Below, one piece after another: positions 9,049 to 18,761 of a stretch of DNA of 63,670 nt. Position numbers and translations under genes: made by a program. The stretch comes from Pseudomonadota bacterium. Lineage in GTDB: Bacteria > Myxococcota_A > UBA796 > UBA9615. The DNA lies in contig JAAESI010000293.1 of NCBI GenBank assembly GCA_024229515.1, positions 1 to 63,670 of the forward strand. Reading direction: 5' to 3'. Under the pieces are notes generated by a model. It was given only the letters and a program-made list of their open reading frames with translations, did no database searches and was not told the origin of the DNA. The first letter of the stretch is position 1. Each line of letters opens with the position of its first letter.

Positions 9049-11103
9049 GTGGCAGCCGCCGACCACCTGACCTTCTGCCGCATCTGCGAGTCCGCCTGCG
9101 GCCTCGTGGCGAGCGTCGAAGCGGGCCGCGTGCTCGCCCTCAAGCCGGATCCCGAGCATCCCCGCAGTGAGGGCTACGCGTGCGTCAAAGGCACGCGCTT
9201 CACGAAGATCCAGAACCACTCGGAGCGCCTGCTGCGCCCCCGGATGCGCCGCGCCGGGCCGTTGGAGGAAGTCTCCTGGGACGAGGCACTGGGCTATGTG
9301 GGCGAGCGCCTGCGGCGGCTCCGCAAGGAGCACGGGCCCGAGTCGATCGGGCTGTTCCTGGGTAACTCCACGGCGCACTCCCTGGGCGCGATCCTGGGGG
9401 CGACGGCGCTGCAGCAGGGGCTCGGCACGACCAAGGCGTACTCGGTCCTGACGCTGGACAACGCCCCGATGTTCGTCGTCACCGAGCAGTGCCTGGGCCA
9501 CCCGATGCGCACGCTCGTGGCCGACTACGCGGGGTCCGACTGCGTGGTGCTGTTCGGGACCGATCCCCTCAGCAGCCAGCCGAGTCAGGCGCAGAGCCAC
9601 CCCCAAGGCATCCCCGAGTTGGTGGAGACCGTGGCCGCGGGGCAGCTGTGGGTGGTCGATCCCCGCGCGTCGGTGACGGCGAAGAAGGCGGTCCGCCACC
9701 TCAAGCCGCGGCCGGGGAGCGACGCCGCGCTGCTGGCCTGCCTCGTGCGGGAGGCGGCCGCGAGCTGGAAGCCGGACCCCCAGCACCCGCTGCTGGAGCG
9801 CGACGACGTGGCCGCCCTGGCGGCGGCGGTGGCGCCGTGGACGCCGGTCCGGACGGCGGAGGCGACCGGGTTGTCCGTCGAGGAGATCGGGGCGCTGACA
9901 GACGCCCTCGCGGCGGCGGATCGGCCGCTGGTGTGGAGCGGGCTGGGGGTGCTGCTGGGGCCCGACGGCACGGTCGGCTACTGGCTCACGCTGGCGCTGC
10001 AGGGGCTGCTCGGGGGGCTCGATCGGGCCGGCGGCTGGCTGCACCATGGCGGCGCCGTGAACCTGGAGCGCGCGATGTCGGGGCTGGGGGTGGTGGGCCG
10101 GGACCCGTCGGTGCGCAGCCGCGGGCGCGGGCTTCCGGCGATCCTCGGCACGCTGGCCTCGGCCGACCTCGCCTCCGACGTGCTCGAGCCCGGCGAGGAC
10201 CGGCTGCGCGCCCTCATCGTCGTCGGTGGTTCACCCCGCGTGAGCCTGCCCGACAGCCCCCGGGCGGCCGAGGCATTGGACGCCCTCGAGTTCCTCGTGA
10301 GCATCGACCTCTTCGTGAACGACACCGGGGAGCACGCCGACGTGGTGCTGCCGGCGTGCACGTGGCTGGAGCGGGACGATGTGGACCTGCACATGGCGCC
10401 GCAGCGGCGGATCCCCCACCTGCAGCACGCCCGCGCGGCCGTGCCGGCGCGGGGGGAGGCGCGCGAGGACTGGCGGATCCTCACCGACATCGCGGCCGCG
10501 GCGGGGGTGCCGCTGTTCGGCAACCCGGCGGTGTCGACGGCGGTGCGCTGGATGGGTCTGACGCCGACGAAGATCGCGGCGTGGGCGGTGCGGCTGGGGG
10601 CGTCGTTCTCGTGGAAGTGGCTGACGCGGGCGCCCCGAGGGGTGGTGGCCTTCGGGGGCCTCCCGGGCCGGCTCGGGGTCGCGCTCGGCGGCACCCCGAT
10701 CAAGCTCGCCGTGCCCGAGTTCATCGAAGCGTTGGAGGCGGGGATCGGCGTGCCGGAGCCGGCCGCGGCCGAGGGGCTGCCGCTGTCGCTGATCACGTCG
10801 GTGAGGCCGCTGCCCACGATGAACACCTGGATCCGGGGGGAGGACGTCGCCGCCGCGTCGCTGCACCCCGACGACCTGGAGGCGTTGCGCACCCGGGCCG
10901 GCGCCATCATCACCCTGCGGCGGCCCGATGGAGTCGAACTGTCGGTGGTCGTCCAGCCCGATCCGAACCAGCGCCCGGGCACCGTCGTGGTCCCCTGGGG
11001 CTGGAACTCCGTCAACGCCAACGTGCTCGTCGGCACGGACCGCCTGGAGGCCTTCACCGGCCAACCGATGAGCAACGGCGCCTGGGTCTACGCCACCGCC
11101 TAG
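9049..11103 (+). CDS. Molybdopterin-dependent oxidoreductase (BisC/FdhF-like)
   Basis: A 684-residue protein of the DMSO reductase superfamily, binding a bis-molybdopterin guanine dinucleotide cofactor and one 4Fe-4S cluster. Cys10, Cys13, Cys17 and Cys45 (CRICESACG then YACVKGT) form the N-terminal cluster site. Further family signatures are GLFLGNSTAHS, VLFGTDPL, WVVDPRAS and the C-terminal MopB-type barrel with EDVAAASLHPDDL and SVNANVLVG. No twin-arginine signal is present, so it is cytoplasmic. No partner electron-transfer subunit is adjacent, and the substrate cannot be read from sequence. GTG 9049 is chosen because of the TAGAGT box 7 nt upstream. Its TAG stop shares the palindrome CTAG with the stop of the convergent MATE gene. 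Confidence 0.85.
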   Translation: MAAADHLTFCRICESACGLVASVEAGRVLALKPDPEHPRSEGYACVKGTRFTKIQNHSERLLRPRMRRAGPLEEVSWDEALGYVGERLRRLRKEHGPESIGLFLGNSTAHSLGAILGATALQQGLGTTKAYSVLTLDNAPMFVVTEQCLGHPMRTLVADYAGSDCVVLFGTDPLSSQPSQAQSHPQGIPELVETVAAGQLWVVDPRASVTAKKAVRHLKPRPGSDAALLACLVREAAASWKPDPQHPLLERDDVAALAAAVAPWTPVRTAEATGLSVEEIGALTDALAAADRPLVWSGLGVLLGPDGTVGYWLTLALQGLLGGLDRAGGWLHHGGAVNLERAMSGLGVVGRDPSVRSRGRGLPAILGTLASADLASDVLEPGEDRLRALIVVGGSPRVSLPDSPRAAEALDALEFLVSIDLFVNDTGEHADVVLPACTWLERDDVDLHMAPQRRIPHLQHARAAVPARGEAREDWRILTDIAAAAGVPLFGNPAVSTAVRWMGLTPTKIAAWAVRLGASFSWKWLTRAPRGVVAFGGLPGRLGVALGGTPIKLAVPEFIEALEAGIGVPEPAAAEGLPLSLITSVRPLPTMNTWIRGEDVAAASLHPDDLEALRTRAGAIITLRRPDGVELSVVVQPDPNQRPGTVVVPWGWNSVNANVLVGTDRLEAFTGQPMSNGAWVYATA

Positions 11104-12452
11104 ACCTCGATTCGGGTCCAGCTGTCCCCGCGCACCTTGGTGATGGCGAAGGCGGCGAGCCCGACGCGGCTCAGGAACATCCCGATCCAGAGGCCGAAGA
11201 CGCCCAACTCCAGGACCAGCCCCAGCAGCGCCGCCAGGGGCAGCAGCAGGACGTACTGCTGGAACACCTGCACGCCGGCCACCCACCGGGTCGCCCCTGC
11301 GCCGAGCAGGCTGAAGACGAGCACGATCGGGAGCACATCGAAGATCGAAGCGAGGGCGAACAGCCGCAGCGCCGGCGCGGCCTCCGCGATGGTCGGGGCG
11401 TCGGGGGTGAAGATCGCCAGCACTGGCTCGGCGAACACGGCCAACAGGATCGCCGGGACCGCGATGCCGACGACGCCGAGCCTCACCGCCAGCCACATCA
11501 GCCGCCGTGCTTCGTCCGCCTCGCCGCGCCCCAGGTGCCGGCCCACCAGCGTCGCTCCCGCCATCCCCATGCCCATCGCGGGGAGGAGCCCGGCCGAGGC
11601 GATGTTGACGAGGATCGTGCCGCCTGCCGCGGCCCGGGTGCCGATGGCCTCGTGCAGGTCCAGGAACAGCAGGAAGCCGAGCATCACGAGCACGCCCCGA
11701 ATCGCCTCGGGAACCGACAGCTTCGTCAGCCGCTTGATGCGATCGGGGGTGATGTTGCGGAACCGGAACGGCTTGTAGACGCTCCGCACGTCCGCCTGGG
11801 TGAGGGTCAGGATCGTGTAGACGCAGGTACCGATCACGGCCGCCAGGACCGACGCCAGGCCGGCCCCTTCCACCCCCATCGCGCGGGAGCCCAGGTTTCC
11901 GTAGATGAAGACCCAGTTCAGGAAGATGTTGGAGGCGTGGATGACGATCAGCGTCGACATGTAGACCATCGACCGGCCGATGCCGTTGTAGAAGCCGCGG
12001 AAGCAGTAGTTGGCCGCGACCGCCCCCATCCCCATCAGTCGGATGGCGAGGTACCGCGAGCCGCCGGAGGAGACCGCCGCATCGTCGGTCAGCAGGCTGA
12101 AGAACCACGGCGCGGCCTCGGCCAGCGTGTAGCCCAGGGGCAGGCCGATGGCGACGGCCAGCATGAGGCCCGTGTCCAGCCCGGAGCCGGCGCCCTCCTT
12201 GTCCTCTTCGCCGTCCCGCCGCGCGACGGTCGCCTGCACGCCGGTGCCCAGCGCGATGATCAGGTTGGCGAGCACCCAGAAGGTGAACGACCCCAGCCCC
12301 GCGGCAGCCTGCGGCGCCGGTCCCAGCCGCCCGACCATGCCGGTGTCGACGAGGTTCATCACCGTCTGCGAGCCCATGCCCGCGATGATCGGGCCGGCCA
12401 GGAGCAGGATTTCGCGGCTGCGGTCGCGGTCGAACCACCGCTCCGCGCTCAC
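11100..12452 (-). CDS. MATE family multidrug/cation antiporter
   Basis: A 450-residue polytopic membrane protein with about 12 hydrophobic segments in two homologous halves, the layout of MATE exporters. Diagnostic stretches are LAGPIIAGMGSQTVMNLVDT in TM1-2, FRGFYNGIGR around the half-way loop and GMGMAGATLVGRHLG in the second half. It would export drugs or metabolites using a Na or H gradient; the substrate is unknown. The start ATG 12452 overlaps the stop of the upstream zincin lipoprotein by 4 bp (ATGA), so the two are translationally coupled. The 3' end overlaps the oxidoreductase stop. Confidence 0.88.
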   Translation of the reverse strand: MSAERWFDRDRSREILLLAGPIIAGMGSQTVMNLVDTGMVGRLGPAPQAAAGLGSFTFWVLANLIIALGTGVQATVARRDGEEDKEGAGSGLDTGLMLAVAIGLPLGYTLAEAAPWFFSLLTDDAAVSSGGSRYLAIRLMGMGAVAANYCFRGFYNGIGRSMVYMSTLIVIHASNIFLNWVFIYGNLGSRAMGVEGAGLASVLAAVIGTCVYTILTLTQADVRSVYKPFRFRNITPDRIKRLTKLSVPEAIRGVLVMLGFLLFLDLHEAIGTRAAAGGTILVNIASAGLLPAMGMGMAGATLVGRHLGRGEADEARRLMWLAVRLGVVGIAVPAILLAVFAEPVLAIFTPDAPTIAEAAPALRLFALASIFDVLPIVLVFSLLGAGATRWVAGVQVFQQYVLLLPLAALLGLVLELGVFGLWIGMFLSRVGLAAFAITKVRGDSWTRIEV

Positions 12453-13174
12453 GGGGTCAACTCCAGATCGCGCGCGCAGTCACCGCACCAGTCCAGCGGC
12501 AGGTAGCCGCCCAGCAGCGTGGGGAAGAAGTAGAGGAAGAAGGTCCGCGCATCGACGCCGTCGTACATCAGGCACCAGGCGTTGGTGCAGTGCCCCTCGA
12601 AGCTGTGGCCGGGGTTCGTGGCCAGCCCGACGGCGTGCCCGAACTCGTGGACCAGCACGCTCCCTTCCTGGCGCCGCCCGGTGATCCAGGCGATCGGCTT
12701 GAGGCGGTCCTGCAGCACGACGATCAGGGGGGCGTCGTATCGCCGCGAGTACCCCTGCATCACCCCCGTGGACCACGTGTAGCCGCGGTAGTTGACCCAG
12801 GTCGTGCCGTAGACGATGTGGATGACGGCGGTCGTCTCCGGGTCCGGGTACTGGTCGCGGAGCGTCAGGCCGAGGCGGCGGATGGAGCGTGAGTCCGGCT
12901 TCCACTGGGCATCCGTCGACGTCGCCTGCACGACCAGCTCGATCCCGCCGGGCTTGTCGAGGTACTTCGCGGTGCGCTTGAGGAACATCGCGAGGGCACG
13001 CGGACGCGGTGAGGCGCCGGGCACGCGGTCGACTTCGATCAGGAGGTTCTCGGTGCTGGCATCCAGCAGCCGCGGGTCACGCTCGGACGGTCCGTCCGGT
13101 CCCGCGGGCTTGGGCAGCGTCGCGCAGCCGCACAGCAGCGCCCAGATCGTCGCGATGAACGCCGCACGCAGCAC
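12449..13174 (-). CDS. Putative zinc metalloprotease (zincin) lipoprotein
   Basis: A 241-residue lipoprotein with lipobox LCGC (Cys at 17) and a metzincin-like zinc site, HEFGHAVGL with His176, Glu177 and His180, followed by a third His about 11-14 residues later (NPGHSFEGH). The spacing is that of archaemetzincin/matrixin-like zincins. A late cysteine cluster (CTNAWC and CGDCARD) may form disulfides in the envelope. The gene starts at GTG 13174, placed by a TAGGCT box 6 nt upstream. It overlaps the MATE gene by 4 bp. Peptidase activity is inferred from the motif; the target is unknown. Confidence 0.72.
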   Translation of the reverse strand: MLRAAFIATIWALLCGCATLPKPAGPDGPSERDPRLLDASTENLLIEVDRVPGASPRPRALAMFLKRTAKYLDKPGGIELVVQATSTDAQWKPDSRSIRRLGLTLRDQYPDPETTAVIHIVYGTTWVNYRGYTWSTGVMQGYSRRYDAPLIVVLQDRLKPIAWITGRRQEGSVLVHEFGHAVGLATNPGHSFEGHCTNAWCLMYDGVDARTFFLYFFPTLLGGYLPLDWCGDCARDLELTP

Positions 13175-13180
13175 CGCGGG

Positions 13181-13186
13181 AGCCTA
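13181..13186 (-). promoter_or_regulatory. -10-like TANNNT box (TAGGCT)
   Basis: TAGGCT on the minus strand ends 6 nt before GTG 13174, giving a predicted +1 exactly at the start codon. Confidence 0.4.
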
Positions 13187-13210
13187 GCAGTCCCGCGGTG
13201 CCGCAGAGGC

Positions 13211-14238
13211 TCAGCCGCCCTTCTTGTGCGTGCCCCGCTCAGCTCGCTCGACGTGCTCGAGCGAGTCGAAGAAGTCCTTCAGTCCGCCGAAGGACATCGT
13301 GTCGCAGTCGCCGTCCGGGAGGGGGCTCTTGCCGCCGCGAGACAGGTTGCTCGGGAGGCACTTGCCCTGGACGTGCATCGGGGGCGTGACGGCGGCCTGG
13401 ATCGTGGTGCCGTTGTAGTACCGGCCCCATCCGACCACGAACACGTCGAGCACCGGGTCGGGGTGGTTCACGTTGGCCTGATCCTGGAAGGCGATCGAGT
13501 TCGGCGAGGGCGAGCCCGGGTCGCCGTACCGCCAGATCCCCCCGCCGGAGTGGTGGGCCGGCTTGCTGAAGGCCCAACACCGCGCGGTCTTGTCGGCGCC
13601 GTAGCCAACGACGACGAACAGCGTGGCGTGCACGTCCAGGAACGGCATCGACGTCGCGAACTCGCCCCAGGCTTCCGCAGTCGGCTGCTGAATCCGGTAG
13701 TTGGGCGGGTGGTTGAAGCGCAGCGCCTCGTGGTGGGCGACGGTCGCGTCGTACTCCGGTGTCCGCGTCGAGACCGCGGGATCATTGAGCTGGTCCAGGT
13801 ACTGCTTTCCGCTGAGCCAGGCGAAGAAGAGATGCTCCTTCTGCTCGCCCGCACCCGTCGAGTTGGCCGGGTTCCCGAACGGCACGATGGTCTCCCACCG
13901 GGGGGAGACCATGTTGACCTCGTAGTGGTCGGTCGTGTGGGTGTAGAGCCGGCCCACCTGGCGGCCCACCGCGTTGGGGATGGAGCCACTGTTGAACGGG
14001 GACTTGGTGTCGGTGCCCGTCGCCGTGAAGGGGTAGTCGTACCCGCTGCTGGCGGAGCCCAGCAGGGAGCCGCAGATGTCGTCGGTGGGCTGCACGTTGG
14101 GGTGCGCCCGCCCGAGAGCCATCTGGACGAGCGGTCCGGTGACCACGTGCCCGCCTGGCCAGGAATGGATCAGGTCGTCATCGTCGTCCGGCGGCGGCTG
14201 CGGATCGGGATCGGGGGGGGGGCGGTGTTGGTGGCCAT
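13211..14238 (-). CDS. Protein of unknown family coupled to the TPR-CHAT gene
   Basis: About 341 residues, not recognised. The best start is ATG 14238, preceded by an ideal Shine-Dalgarno AGGAGGAG at 14244-14251 that overlaps the stop codon of the CHAT gene. In that frame translation would stop quickly unless the run of ten G at 14213-14222 is off by one base. With a one-base correction the protein reads MATNT, a Pro/Asp-rich segment, then LIHSWPGGHVVTG and the long continuous frame. Without correction the open frame extends to 14287 with no ribosome site. The body is rich in His, Trp and Tyr, has four or five Cys, no signal peptide and no membrane segment, and ends in a Lys/Arg tail. Coupling to a caspase-like gene suggests a substrate or effector role, but that is inference only. 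Confidence 0.7.
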
Positions 14239-14249
14239 CGGGTCTCCTC

Positions 14250-16951
14250 CTAAAGGGCGTGCGAACTACCAGAATTGTGAGAATCACCCGGGGCGCCGAC
14301 GGTCACGAAACCGGCCCAGAACCAGGGGTGGGAGAACTCGCAGTCAGCCGCGGGGGCGGTAGCGAGGGAGCGTTGTGCGCCGGCCAGCGCGGAGCCCGGG
14401 GAGCCGCCTTCGCCGAGGCGCTCGTAGAATCGACGCATCAGCGCGGCGGTGCCCTGATCGTCGACATCCCAGAGCGAGCCCACGACGCTCGAGGCTCCGG
14501 CCGCGAGGAAGCTCCGGGCGAGGCTGTTGATCAGCGCTTCGCCGCCGGCGTGGCCTCCCCGCGCCGACTTGCACGCCGACAGCGTCACCAGCGACGCGGG
14601 GATCTGCAGCTGCAGGATGAGATCAGAGTCCAGGGGGGCGACGCTGCCCCCTTCGCCCGCCAGCTCGAGGTACGACGGCAGGCTGCGGGACAGCAGCTGG
14701 CCGTGGGCGGCGAGGTGCACGACGTCGGCCTCGCGCAGTCCTGCGAGCACCGCCTCCCGGGAGGCGTCGGCGCCCTCGAGCACGACGGACCGGGGGAACC
14801 GGGCCGCCGCGTGGGCGACCTCGTCTCGGGCCGAGGGCAGGTTGTTCAGCGGATCCGCGGTGCTGAAGAACCGCTCGCGGCTCCTGGAGGCGCGCTACAG
14901 GAGAACGTCCGCGACGTTCAGCGACGGGACCGAGACCAGGTCGACGCGCTCGATCCACCAGCCCGAGCCGTCGTGCAGCGCGCCGAAGGGGAGCCGGTAG
15001 AGGTTTCCGTCGGGGACCACGATCACCGTGGAGCGGCCCTCCAGGAGGGGGGCCGCAGGAGCAGCGAGTGCGTCCCACGCTTCCCGAGCCGCCTCCGTCA
15101 CCGAGTCGAGGTCCCCGGGCGCCCTCCGGGTCGGTGACAGCGCCTGCAGGTAGTCCTTCACCAGCCGGTCGACGCCGTCCGTCCCCACCGCCAGGCGCAC
15201 GGTCTGGGTGCCCTCCCGGGTGGTCACGAACACATCGGTCTCGTCGTCCCCGACGCGGTAGCTGAGCACCGCGATGTGCTCGGGGAGGCGGCTTCGGATC
15301 ACGGCGACGTCGATGCTGTCGACCCCGACCATGCGGCTGTGCGCGGGGGTCAGGTCCTGGCGGATCAGGTCCTCGATCGCCTGCCCCGTGATACGGATGG
15401 CGGCGTGTTCGTCGGGCCTCCAGCTGCCGGCCTGCAGGCCGCGGAGGGTGTTGGTGCCGCGGAGGATGCGTTCGGCGCCGGGGGAACGGGGCACCTGGGG
15501 CCACTCGGTAGCACCCGGTCCGGCGTCGCGGCGGAGGTCGGGGTCTGGCCCAGCCCCAACACCGAGGCGAGCAGGAGCCGGGACCGCCCCCGCTCCAGCA
15601 CCGTGAGGGCTTCTTCGACCCGGCCCTGAGCCAGCAGCAGCTCGGCGGATTCGTCGTAGATGCCCCGTGCCGAGCCCTCGAGGCCCAGGGCCAGAGCATC
15701 CAACTGCAGGGCCCCGATGGAGGCGTCCAGCCCCTCCAGCGCCATGGCGTAGGCGTCCACGGCGTCGGCCCGACCCAGCGCTGCGCGCGCCTTGCCGATG
15801 GCCCGCCAGGACTCCCAGTCGTTGTTGGCCCCCGCCTGGGCCCACAGTGCCCGGGCCTGGCCCGCCGCGGCGAACGCCTCCGAGGTGCGGCCGGCTTCCA
15901 GCTCGCACTCGGACCGCAGCAGCAGCGCGGTGCGGAGGGCCGCGGTCTCGGACTCGTCGGTCAGCTGGTCCTGGGCCAGCTCCAGCAGGTGGCAGCCGGA
16001 CGGCGTGTCGCCGCTCAGCCACGCGGTCTGACCTTCGACCATCAGCAGCTTCCCGGCCAGCGACAGCGGTCCGTGCATCTCGAACGCAGCCCGCGCGCGC
16101 ACGGTGAAGTCCTGCGCGCGCTCCACCTCGCCGGCTTCCCGGGCGTAGTGCGCGGCGGCGAGGAGGAAGCGCGTCTCGTCGGTGGGGAGGAACGCTTCGG
16201 GGTGGTTCAGGACCGTCGTGATCTCCGCCAGTGCCGCCTCGGGGAAGCCCAGGCTCGCCAGGATCGTCGCGACCCGCGCACGGGACGCCACGTAGAACCG
16301 CTGCGCCTCGGTCGGGTCGGGCCCCACCGGCGCCTGTTCCACGAGCGGCGCGAGGGTTCGGGCCGCCTCCAGGAATTGGTCGAGGGCGTTGGCGTGATCC
16401 CCGCGGAGGTCGAACGCGGAGCCCCGCTGGTACCGGATCAGCCCCAGGTCCAGGGGGCGGTTCCGTGCCTCCGCGATCTCCAGCGCCTCGTCCAGGAGGA
16501 GGAGGGCGCTCGTGGCCTCGTCCCGGTGGATCAGCACCCGCGCCAGGCCCACCATCGAGTTCAACAGCACGGTGTCCTTGCCGGTGATTCGGCCCGCCTC
16601 GAGCGCGCTCTGGAACCAACGTTCGGCCTCGTCGCTCTCACCGAGCCGGCCGTAGCTGGCGCCGATGGAGATCGCGATCTTGGCCCGCCGGTTCACGAAG
16701 ATGCGGTGGTCGTCCCCCTCCAGGAGGGCGTGCGCCTTGAAGAGCACGTCCAGGGCCCGGTGTTCGCCTTCGGTCCGGGCGATCTGGGGCGATGCCTTGT
16801 GCAGATCCTGGGCTTCTCCGTAGAACTCAACCTGCTCTGGAGTGAGGGGAGGTGGGGTCTCGGCCTGGCCCTCGGCCCCTCCGAAGACCACGAACAGCAG
16901 GCAGATCCCCGCGCCCACTGGAAGCCATCGGGACGGGGCAGAACCCCTCAT
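14250..16951 (-). CDS. Exported TPR-CHAT (caspase-like) protein, interrupted by a frameshift and an in-frame TAG
   Basis: From ATG 16951 the protein has a signal peptide (residues 1 to about 29, ending GAEGQA), then about 450 residues of TPR-like helical repeats (for example DEAERWFQSALEAG, EATSALLLLDEALEIAE and RVEEALTVLERGRSRLLLA). A CHAT domain closes it. The CHAT dyad is present: His in VVHLAAHGQ (codon 14703-14705) and Cys in TLSACKSARGG (codon 14571-14573). Two lesions break the frame: a single-base slip near 15480-15545, between the TPR part and the CHAT part, and an in-frame TAG at 14895-14897 between NVADVLL and the continuing SRERFFSTADPL. Both flanks remain well conserved in codon pattern, so the gene is either recently inactivated or mis-sequenced. 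It is divergent from a lipoprotein gene with only 21 bp between starts. Confidence 0.75.
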
Positions 16952-16957
16952 GCTCGC

Positions 16958-16963
16958 TACGAT
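16958..16963 (+). promoter_or_regulatory. -10-like TANNNT box (TACGAT)
   Basis: TACGAT ends 9 nt before GTG 16973. It lies in the 21-bp gap between two divergent starts, so both promoters must overlap coding DNA. Confidence 0.35.
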
Positions 16964-16972
16964 CAAACGACG

Positions 16973-18028
16973 GTGCGCCTCAGACTTACAAATCTTGCTG
17001 CGATTTCACTGACTTTGGTCAGCTGCGGATGGGCTGCGGCGGACGGTCCGTGGAACGAATCGACTCCGGAACCGGCACCCCCGGTCGAGGCGCGGGTGGA
17101 AGTGACCGTGCTCACCCCCGACGGCAATCGGCACGTGGCGGGGGCGGCGTTGGAGCTGTTGGACGACACCGGGGAGCCGGTGGCGGCGGGCGTCTCGGAT
17201 GTCTTCGAGGGCCGCTGGGCGGTGGAGGACCTCCCCGCGGGCGCCTACTCGTTCGTCGCTCGCACGGGCCACTTCGAGGCGGCGGCGGCGTTCGACGTGG
17301 TCGACGGGGACGTGGAGCTCGCCCTTCGCCTGAGCAGCAGCCTGCCGGTGGTGTTGGACGTGCGCGACGAGGCGGGGCGGACCTTCGACCCGGTGCCCGC
17401 GCGGCTGGAGGCGATGGGGCTGACGTCGGTGCGCCAGGGGCCCGAGTCGGCGTCGGTCGCGGCCGACAGCTTCGCCCAGCCCCAGGGGCTCTTCGAGTAC
17501 GGGCTCGTGCTCCTCGGCGGGGAGCTCGACTGGAGCGTCGTGGCCGACGATCCCGCCGCCGTCGACGGCCTGGAAGACTTCGTGCGGGCGGGCGGCGGGC
17601 TCGTGATCGGCGCCTCCGCGCAGCCGGTGCTGGAGGCGCTGATCCCGGGCGCGCTGGACTTCCTCGTGGGGGAGACCGCCGCCTTCGGCTACACCGAGGC
17701 GTATACCGACGCCGCCCTCATCGAGCACTTCCAGTGGCACGGCGTGGGGGTGCCGATCCTCGAGGGCATGCCGTTGGTCGAGGACGTCGCTGACCACGCC
17801 AACGTCGCCCTCGCGGGCGGGGTCGAGAACCTCGCCGGCGAGCTGGTCACGGCCGCCCTCGCGGTCGAGGTCGAGCTGGGGGAGGGGACCGTGCTGTTCG
17901 TCACCTTCGCCGCCGCCGAACCGCGCGCCGACGAGTGGTGGTTCGGCGACCCCGACCCCTACCGCCTCCCCGACGGCTCCTGGGACGGCCGCGGCGCGGT
18001 GCTCGACCGCCTCCTGCTGCGGCTATGA
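16973..18028 (+). CDS. Lipoprotein with Cna-B/carboxypeptidase-regulatory-like and GATase-like regions
   Basis: 351 residues from GTG 16973, chosen because it yields a clean lipoprotein signal (MRLRLTNLAAISLTLVSC, Cys at 18). The open frame extends much further upstream but antisense to the CHAT gene. Residues about 40-120 look like a small beta sandwich of the carboxypeptidase-regulatory type (VEVTVLTPDGNRHVAGAAL, LPAGAYSFVA). Residues about 150-330 resemble the glutamine-amidotransferase-like fold seen in ThuA-type proteins (LEDFVRAGGGLVIGAS), without an evident nucleophile. An envelope location is likely and the function is unknown. It ends 7 bp before the nucleotidyltransferase gene. Confidence 0.75.
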   Translation: MRLRLTNLAAISLTLVSCGWAAADGPWNESTPEPAPPVEARVEVTVLTPDGNRHVAGAALELLDDTGEPVAAGVSDVFEGRWAVEDLPAGAYSFVARTGHFEAAAAFDVVDGDVELALRLSSSLPVVLDVRDEAGRTFDPVPARLEAMGLTSVRQGPESASVAADSFAQPQGLFEYGLVLLGGELDWSVVADDPAAVDGLEDFVRAGGGLVIGASAQPVLEALIPGALDFLVGETAAFGYTEAYTDAALIEHFQWHGVGVPILEGMPLVEDVADHANVALAGGVENLAGELVTAALAVEVELGEGTVLFVTFAAAEPRADEWWFGDPDPYRLPDGSWDGRGAVLDRLLLRL

Positions 18029-18029
18029 T
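18024..18029 (+). promoter_or_regulatory. -10-like TANNNT box (TATGAT)
   Basis: TATGAT overlaps the stop of the preceding lipoprotein gene and ends 6 nt before ATG 18036, so transcription would begin at the A of ATG. Confidence 0.45.
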
Positions 18030-18035
18030 CCGGCC

Positions 18036-18761
18036 ATGAGCGGCCAGCCCATCCGAGGCGTCATCCTCGCCGGCGGGACCGGGAGCCGCCTGCTGCCGCT
18101 GACCCGGGTCACGAACAAGCACCTGCTCCCAGTCGGCTCCGAGCCGATGATCTTCCACGCCGTCCGCAAGCTCGTGGACGCGGGCCTGGAGCACCTCCTC
18201 GTCGTCACCGGGGTCGAGCACATGGGGCACGTGGTCGGCGCGCTGGGGTCGGGCCGCGAGTTCGGCTGCGAGATCACCTACCGGGTGCAGGACGAAGCCG
18301 GCGGCATCGCCCAGGCGCTCGGCCTCGCCCGCGACTTCGCCAGCGGCGGCCCGGTGGTGGTGCTGCTGGGGGACAACCTCTTCCAGGACCGCCTCGATGG
18401 CGAGGTGCGCCGCTTCCTGGAGGGCGGGCACGGCGCCCGGGTGCTCCTCAAGGAGGTCGCCAACCCGAAGCGCTTTGGGGTGCCGAAGTTCGCCGGAGAC
18501 CGCATCGTGCGCATCGTCGAGAAGCCCGACATCGCCCCTTCGAACTACGCCGTGACGGGCCTGTACTTCTACGCCGCCGACGTCTTCGACGTGATCGACA
18601 CCCTGGTGCCGTCGGCGCGCGGGGAGCTGGAGATCACCGACGTGAACAACGCCTACATCGCCCAGGGCACGCTGACGTGGAGCGTGCTCGAGGGCTGGTG
18701 GACCGACGCCGGCACCCACGAGTCCCTCGCCCGGGCCAACCGGCTGGTGCGCCAGGGATGA
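18036..18761 (+). CDS. Sugar-1-phosphate nucleotidyltransferase (RmlA-like, short form)
   Basis: 241 residues of the nucleotidyltransferase fold that joins a sugar 1-phosphate to dTTP or UTP. The P-loop-like signature GVILAGGTGSRLLPLT with NKHLLPV is at the N-terminus. VLLGDNLF holds the metal-binding Asp, KRFGVPKF and VEKPDIAPSNYAVTGLYFY follow, and WWTDAGTHESL ends the catalytic domain. It lacks the roughly 45-residue allosteric C-terminal extension of classical RmlA (about 290 aa). Glucose-1-phosphate thymidylyltransferase is the most likely activity, though other sugars are possible. The stop overlaps the next start by 4 bp (ATGA). No other nucleotide-sugar gene is nearby. Confidence 0.88.
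   Translation: MSGQPIRGVILAGGTGSRLLPLTRVTNKHLLPVGSEPMIFHAVRKLVDAGLEHLLVVTGVEHMGHVVGALGSGREFGCEITYRVQDEAGGIAQALGLARDFASGGPVVVLLGDNLFQDRLDGEVRRFLEGGHGARVLLKEVANPKRFGVPKFAGDRIVRIVEKPDIAPSNYAVTGLYFYAADVFDVIDTLVPSARGELEITDVNNAYIAQGTLTWSVLEGWWTDAGTHESLARANRLVRQG

Noticed and set aside
9489..12506. A 1005-codon frame shifted against the oxidoreductase and antisense to the MATE gene
   Set aside because: It crosses two convergent real genes and reads as Arg/Gly/Pro/Ala low complexity.
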